Positions 13,166-15,841 of a stretch of 15,841 bases of DNA are shown piece after piece. Every line of letters begins with the position of its first letter. Within the stretch, counting starts at the first letter, position 1. Under the pieces are notes generated by a model. The model searched no databases, had not been told where the DNA came from, and saw only the letters and a list, made by a program, of their open reading frames with translations. A program made the translations under genes and the position numbers. This DNA is from an uncultured Blautia sp. (GTDB taxonomy: Bacteria; Bacillota; Clostridia; Lachnospirales; Lachnospiraceae): contig NZ_CAKRXI010000050.1 of assembly GCF_934424005.1 (NCBI RefSeq), positions 1 to 15,841 of the forward strand, written 5' to 3'.

Positions 13166-14605
13166 ATGAAAAAATCCATAGAAAAAATAACATATTGTTT
13201 TGTAATAATAGCTGCATTGTTTGTATCATTTGTGTCATTTGTTGAGCCTCTTGTTATGAAAGATATAAATATAACAAAAGTAATACTGGTGTTGCTATGC
13301 TATGCAGCAGTATTTGCAGGAAGCCTGACACTGTTCCGGCGATTATCGGAGAGAACACTGTATTACCTGACCATAGCAGGGATATTTGCAGCGGTTATTG
13401 TGCAGATATATATTGTTTTTTATATGCGACTGGTTCCGAAAGTGGATCTGAATCATATTTATGATTATTGTGTAGATATGGTGGAGACAGGGAAAATCAG
13501 TTTTGGCGAATCGAAGTACTTTGCTTATAATACAAATAATATTCCACTGGCAATCGTAATCTACTATGTATTCCGTATGGCAGCATTTACAGGTATGGAT
13601 TACCGGATTGCGGCTGGATTGTTTAATGTGCTGTTGATCCTTGTTATGTATGTATCTGCATTCCTTATTTTAAAAAAAGTTACTACGATTCGAACAACCG
13701 CGGTATATATGGCATTACTTCTTACGAATCCTTCTTTTTATGTGTACGCATCTTATTATTATACAGATACGATATCAGCCGGACTGGTTATGGCTGCTGT
13801 ATGTTTTATTATTTACGGCTGTTATAAGAAAAAAAATCACTGGAAGATGATACACTTTCTTGCTGCCGGATTTCTAATCGGGTTTGCAACCTGCATTCGT
13901 GTAACCAGCATTTTTATAGTACTTGCGGTTGGCGTCTGGATCTTGCTGAATAAGTATTGGAAAAAGTTACTTACATTGGGGATTCCACTGGTATGTGGTC
14001 TGCTGATTTTTCAGTTGGCATGGAGTGGAGTATATCGTTACCATGTAGACATGGATACTTATGATTCGGCGATTACGATTGAGCATTTTCTGATGATGGG
14101 AAGTCATGGCAATGGAACGTACAATGTAAAAGATATGAGGTTTACACGCAGTTTTCCGACACATGAAGAAAAAGTGGAAAATAATAAAAAGGTCTATCTT
14201 GAACATCTTCGTGAGAATGGAGTGCTGGGGAATCTGAAGCTTGCCATAAAGAAAGAAGCAATTGTATGGGGAATCGGTACACATGGATATACTCAATACA
14301 CAAAAAATGTAGTGGAAAAAACAACCTGCTATGACTGGCTTGTTGGTAAAAAATCCGGTTTGTTCAGGGCATATATGCAGGCTTACAATATATTATTGTA
14401 TGTCCTGATCCTGGCTGGCGTGTGTTGCACATTTCGTAAGAAAAAAACAGACAAATACAGTTGGATCCTGGCAATCTACTGGTGTGGTGCGCTTGTCTTT
14501 TACATTTTCTGGGAGGCGCATCCGAGACAGTCAGTAAGTATACTGCCTTTATTGACTATGCTGGTTGTTCCGTGGATAGAAAGAAGTTGTATTGTGTATG
14601 ATTAA
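13166..14605 (+). CDS. Polytopic membrane glycosyltransferase, GT-C/GT39-like
   Basis: This 479-residue protein has about ten to twelve membrane helices. The first large outside loop (about 87-125) carries acidic residues D94, D100 and D104, and a YNTNNIPLAI motif like the YPNN motif of PMT/ArnT-type GT-C transferases that use lipid-linked sugar donors. Such enzymes decorate cell-wall polymers, lipids or proteins. A second, soluble-looking segment follows near MGSHGNGTYNVKDMRFTRSF, and the protein ends with another helix and a basic tail. The start is ATG 13166 with GAGG upstream. An in-frame ATG at 13085 precedes the promoter. It is probably co-transcribed with the ThrE genes (45-bp gap), although no functional link is known. 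The acceptor and sugar are unknown. Confidence 0.7.
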   Translation: MKKSIEKITYCFVIIAALFVSFVSFVEPLVMKDINITKVILVLLCYAAVFAGSLTLFRRLSERTLYYLTIAGIFAAVIVQIYIVFYMRLVPKVDLNHIYDYCVDMVETGKISFGESKYFAYNTNNIPLAIVIYYVFRMAAFTGMDYRIAAGLFNVLLILVMYVSAFLILKKVTTIRTTAVYMALLLTNPSFYVYASYYYTDTISAGLVMAAVCFIIYGCYKKKNHWKMIHFLAAGFLIGFATCIRVTSIFIVLAVGVWILLNKYWKKLLTLGIPLVCGLLIFQLAWSGVYRYHVDMDTYDSAITIEHFLMMGSHGNGTYNVKDMRFTRSFPTHEEKVENNKKVYLEHLRENGVLGNLKLAIKKEAIVWGIGTHGYTQYTKNVVEKTTCYDWLVGKKSGLFRAYMQAYNILLYVLILAGVCCTFRKKKTDKYSWILAIYWCGALVFYIFWEAHPRQSVSILPLLTMLVVPWIERSCIVYD

Positions 14606-14650
14606 GATTTATACTTGAGATATTTTCAGGAGATTAAAGGAGTACTTCTC

Positions 14651-15415
14651 ATGCAGACAGCCAAAGATTATTTGCATGTTTTTCTTGATATGGGTGATGC
14701 GCTGCTAAATAGTGGGGCAGAAATTTTCAGGGTGGAGGATACACTGAATCGAATGGGCTATGCCTGTGGCGCTACCCATATGAATGTTTTTGTGATCACA
14801 TCCAGTATTGTCATTACGATGGAATTTCCGGGAGACGGAGCGCGTACACAGACTCGCCGGGTCCGGGAAACTGGAGGAAATGATTTTACCAAACTGGATC
14901 AGTTAAATGACTTGAGTCGTCGTTTTTGCAGGCAGCCTGTTTCTGCCGCAGAGCTTCGAAAAGAATTTGATAAGATCAATGCAGACAGACCAAAGCTGCA
15001 CTGGAAACTTCTTGGAAGTCTTCTGGCTGCCTGCAGTTTTGCTCTTTTTTATGGTGGAAGCATTCCAGATGCCATTGCGGCAGGACTTGGAGCTGTTTTG
15101 ATCTGGGCATTACAGCAATATTTTCGACCAGTGTGTATGAATGAAGTGACGTTTCAGTTTGCTGCTTCTTTTCTGACAGGATGTGTTATTTGTGGACTTG
15201 TTTTGCTTTGTCCGTTTCTTCATATGGATAAGATTATGATTGGGGACATTATGCTTTTGATTCCGGGGCTTATGTCAACAAATGCTATCCGGGATGTGCT
15301 GATTGGTGATACACTTTCCGGAATTATCCGTCTGATTGCAGCGTTACTTCTTGCAGCGGCACTGGCACTTGGATTTATGGGGGCTATCATTCTGTTTGGA
15401 GGGCTGGGACTTTGA
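14651..15415 (+). CDS. Threonine/serine exporter ThrE family, N-terminal half (YjjP-like, DUF1212)
   Basis: This 254-residue protein has a cytoplasmic N-terminal part of about 120 residues. It contains LLNSGAEIFRVEDTLNRMGY and VFVITSSIVITM, the signature of the ThrE/YjjP domain, followed by about five membrane helices. I start at ATG 14651, with AAAGGAG eight bases upstream. An in-frame TTG 36 bases earlier has no ribosome binding site. With the next gene it forms a split ThrE exporter, as in E. coli YjjP-YjjB. Relatives export threonine/serine, and YjjPB has been linked to succinate export. The stop overlaps the start of the partner gene, so the two are translationally coupled. Confidence 0.9.
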   Translation: MQTAKDYLHVFLDMGDALLNSGAEIFRVEDTLNRMGYACGATHMNVFVITSSIVITMEFPGDGARTQTRRVRETGGNDFTKLDQLNDLSRRFCRQPVSAAELRKEFDKINADRPKLHWKLLGSLLAACSFALFYGGSIPDAIAAGLGAVLIWALQQYFRPVCMNEVTFQFAASFLTGCVICGLVLLCPFLHMDKIMIGDIMLLIPGLMSTNAIRDVLIGDTLSGIIRLIAALLLAAALALGFMGAIILFGGLGL

Positions 15416-15841
15416 ATACAACAATTGTGATACAGCTGATTACCGGAGCTCTTGGCTCTGTTGGTTTCGGAATTCTCTTCCATATGAAAAAGAAATATTT
15501 GCCTCTGGCAGCAGCTGGTGGATTTATAAGCTGGATGGTGTTTCTTCTCGGAAAAGGACTTTGGGGAAATGTCTTTCTTCCGTCATTGCTGGCAGGCTTT
15601 ATTGTAGATGTGTATGCGGAAATTCTTGCAAGAATCTGTAAAGAAACGTCTACATCCTTTTTTGTAACTTCTGTTATTCCGTTGATTCCCGGAAGTACAC
15701 TTTATTACTGCATGAACAGTATAGTTGAAGGGAACACAGTACAGGCACTGGAATATGGAAGGGATACTTTTCTCTTTGCATTTGGAATTGCAGCGGGAAT
15801 GAGTATTGCGTGGGCAATCTGCTATTTCCTCAGAAGTATAA
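15412..15841 (+). CDS. Threonine/serine exporter, C-terminal half (YjjB-like, DUF3815), runs off the edge
   Basis: At least 143 residues are visible. The protein begins with a hydrophobic helix (IVIQLITGALGSVGFGILF) and has further helices and the family motif VIPLIPGSTLYY. Relatives are about 150 residues, so only a few codons are missing. The start is TTG 15412, which overlaps the upstream stop by three bases (the TTGA arrangement) and has GGAGGG eight bases before it. No ATG is available near that point, and the next in-frame ATG (15484) would remove the first helix. It partners the preceding protein to form the transport path. Confidence 0.88.
   Translation, partial: MNTTIVIQLITGALGSVGFGILFHMKKKYLPLAAAGGFISWMVFLLGKGLWGNVFLPSLLAGFIVDVYAEILARICKETSTSFFVTSVIPLIPGSTLYYCMNSIVEGNTVQALEYGRDTFLFAFGIAAGMSIAWAICYFLRSI

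Noticed and set aside
1..15841. CRISPR arrays, tRNA or rRNA genes
   Set aside because: No regularly spaced direct repeats and no tRNA- or rRNA-like sequence seen on either strand.

Overview
The window looks like a chromosomal accessory region of a low-GC Firmicute, most likely a gut member of the Lachnospiraceae (Blautia, Ruminococcus or Dorea relatives). I infer this from strong AGGAGG-type ribosome binding sites, AT-rich intergenic DNA, abundant AraC regulators, and the style of the sugar-use, MATE, EamA and split ThrE genes. No rRNA, tRNA or CRISPR array is visible.

Positions 1-1700: the right end of an integrated element. The C-terminal part of a large serine recombinase runs in from the left edge. 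Its reading frame crosses the element boundary (about 1100-1126) into the remaining 3' part of an NMT1/SsuA-type ABC substrate-binding protein gene, which the element has interrupted. Positions 1701-6151: two exporter plus regulator modules in mirror image. A MATE exporter (-) is divergent from a cupin-AraC regulator (+). This faces a second cupin-AraC regulator (-), which is divergent from an EamA/DMT transporter (+). Positions 6258-7135: a decayed Rpn-type nuclease gene, a bidirectional terminator, and a 67-residue protein gene whose ribosome binding site can be locked in a long leader hairpin.

Positions 7136-13076: a sugar locus. An AraC regulator (-) is divergent from an L-fucose/L-arabinose-isomerase-like gene, a secreted sugar-binding protein, an L-rhamnose mutarotase (RhaM) and a 4-alpha-glucanotransferase (MalQ). 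The divergent promoters overlap around an inverted repeat. The isomerase mRNA has a leader of about 230 nt with several strong hairpins, one part of which can fold in two mutually exclusive ways. No permease, ATPase, kinase or aldolase is present, so this is only part of a pathway. Positions 13085-15841: a membrane GT-C type glycosyltransferase with its own promoter, followed by the two halves of a ThrE-type exporter. The second half starts at a TTG that overlaps the first half's stop codon, and it runs off the right edge.

The best candidates for something undescribed are the bistable, multi-hairpin isomerase leader, the self-occluding leader of the 67-residue protein, and the unanchored sugar-binding protein that has no transporter genes beside it.
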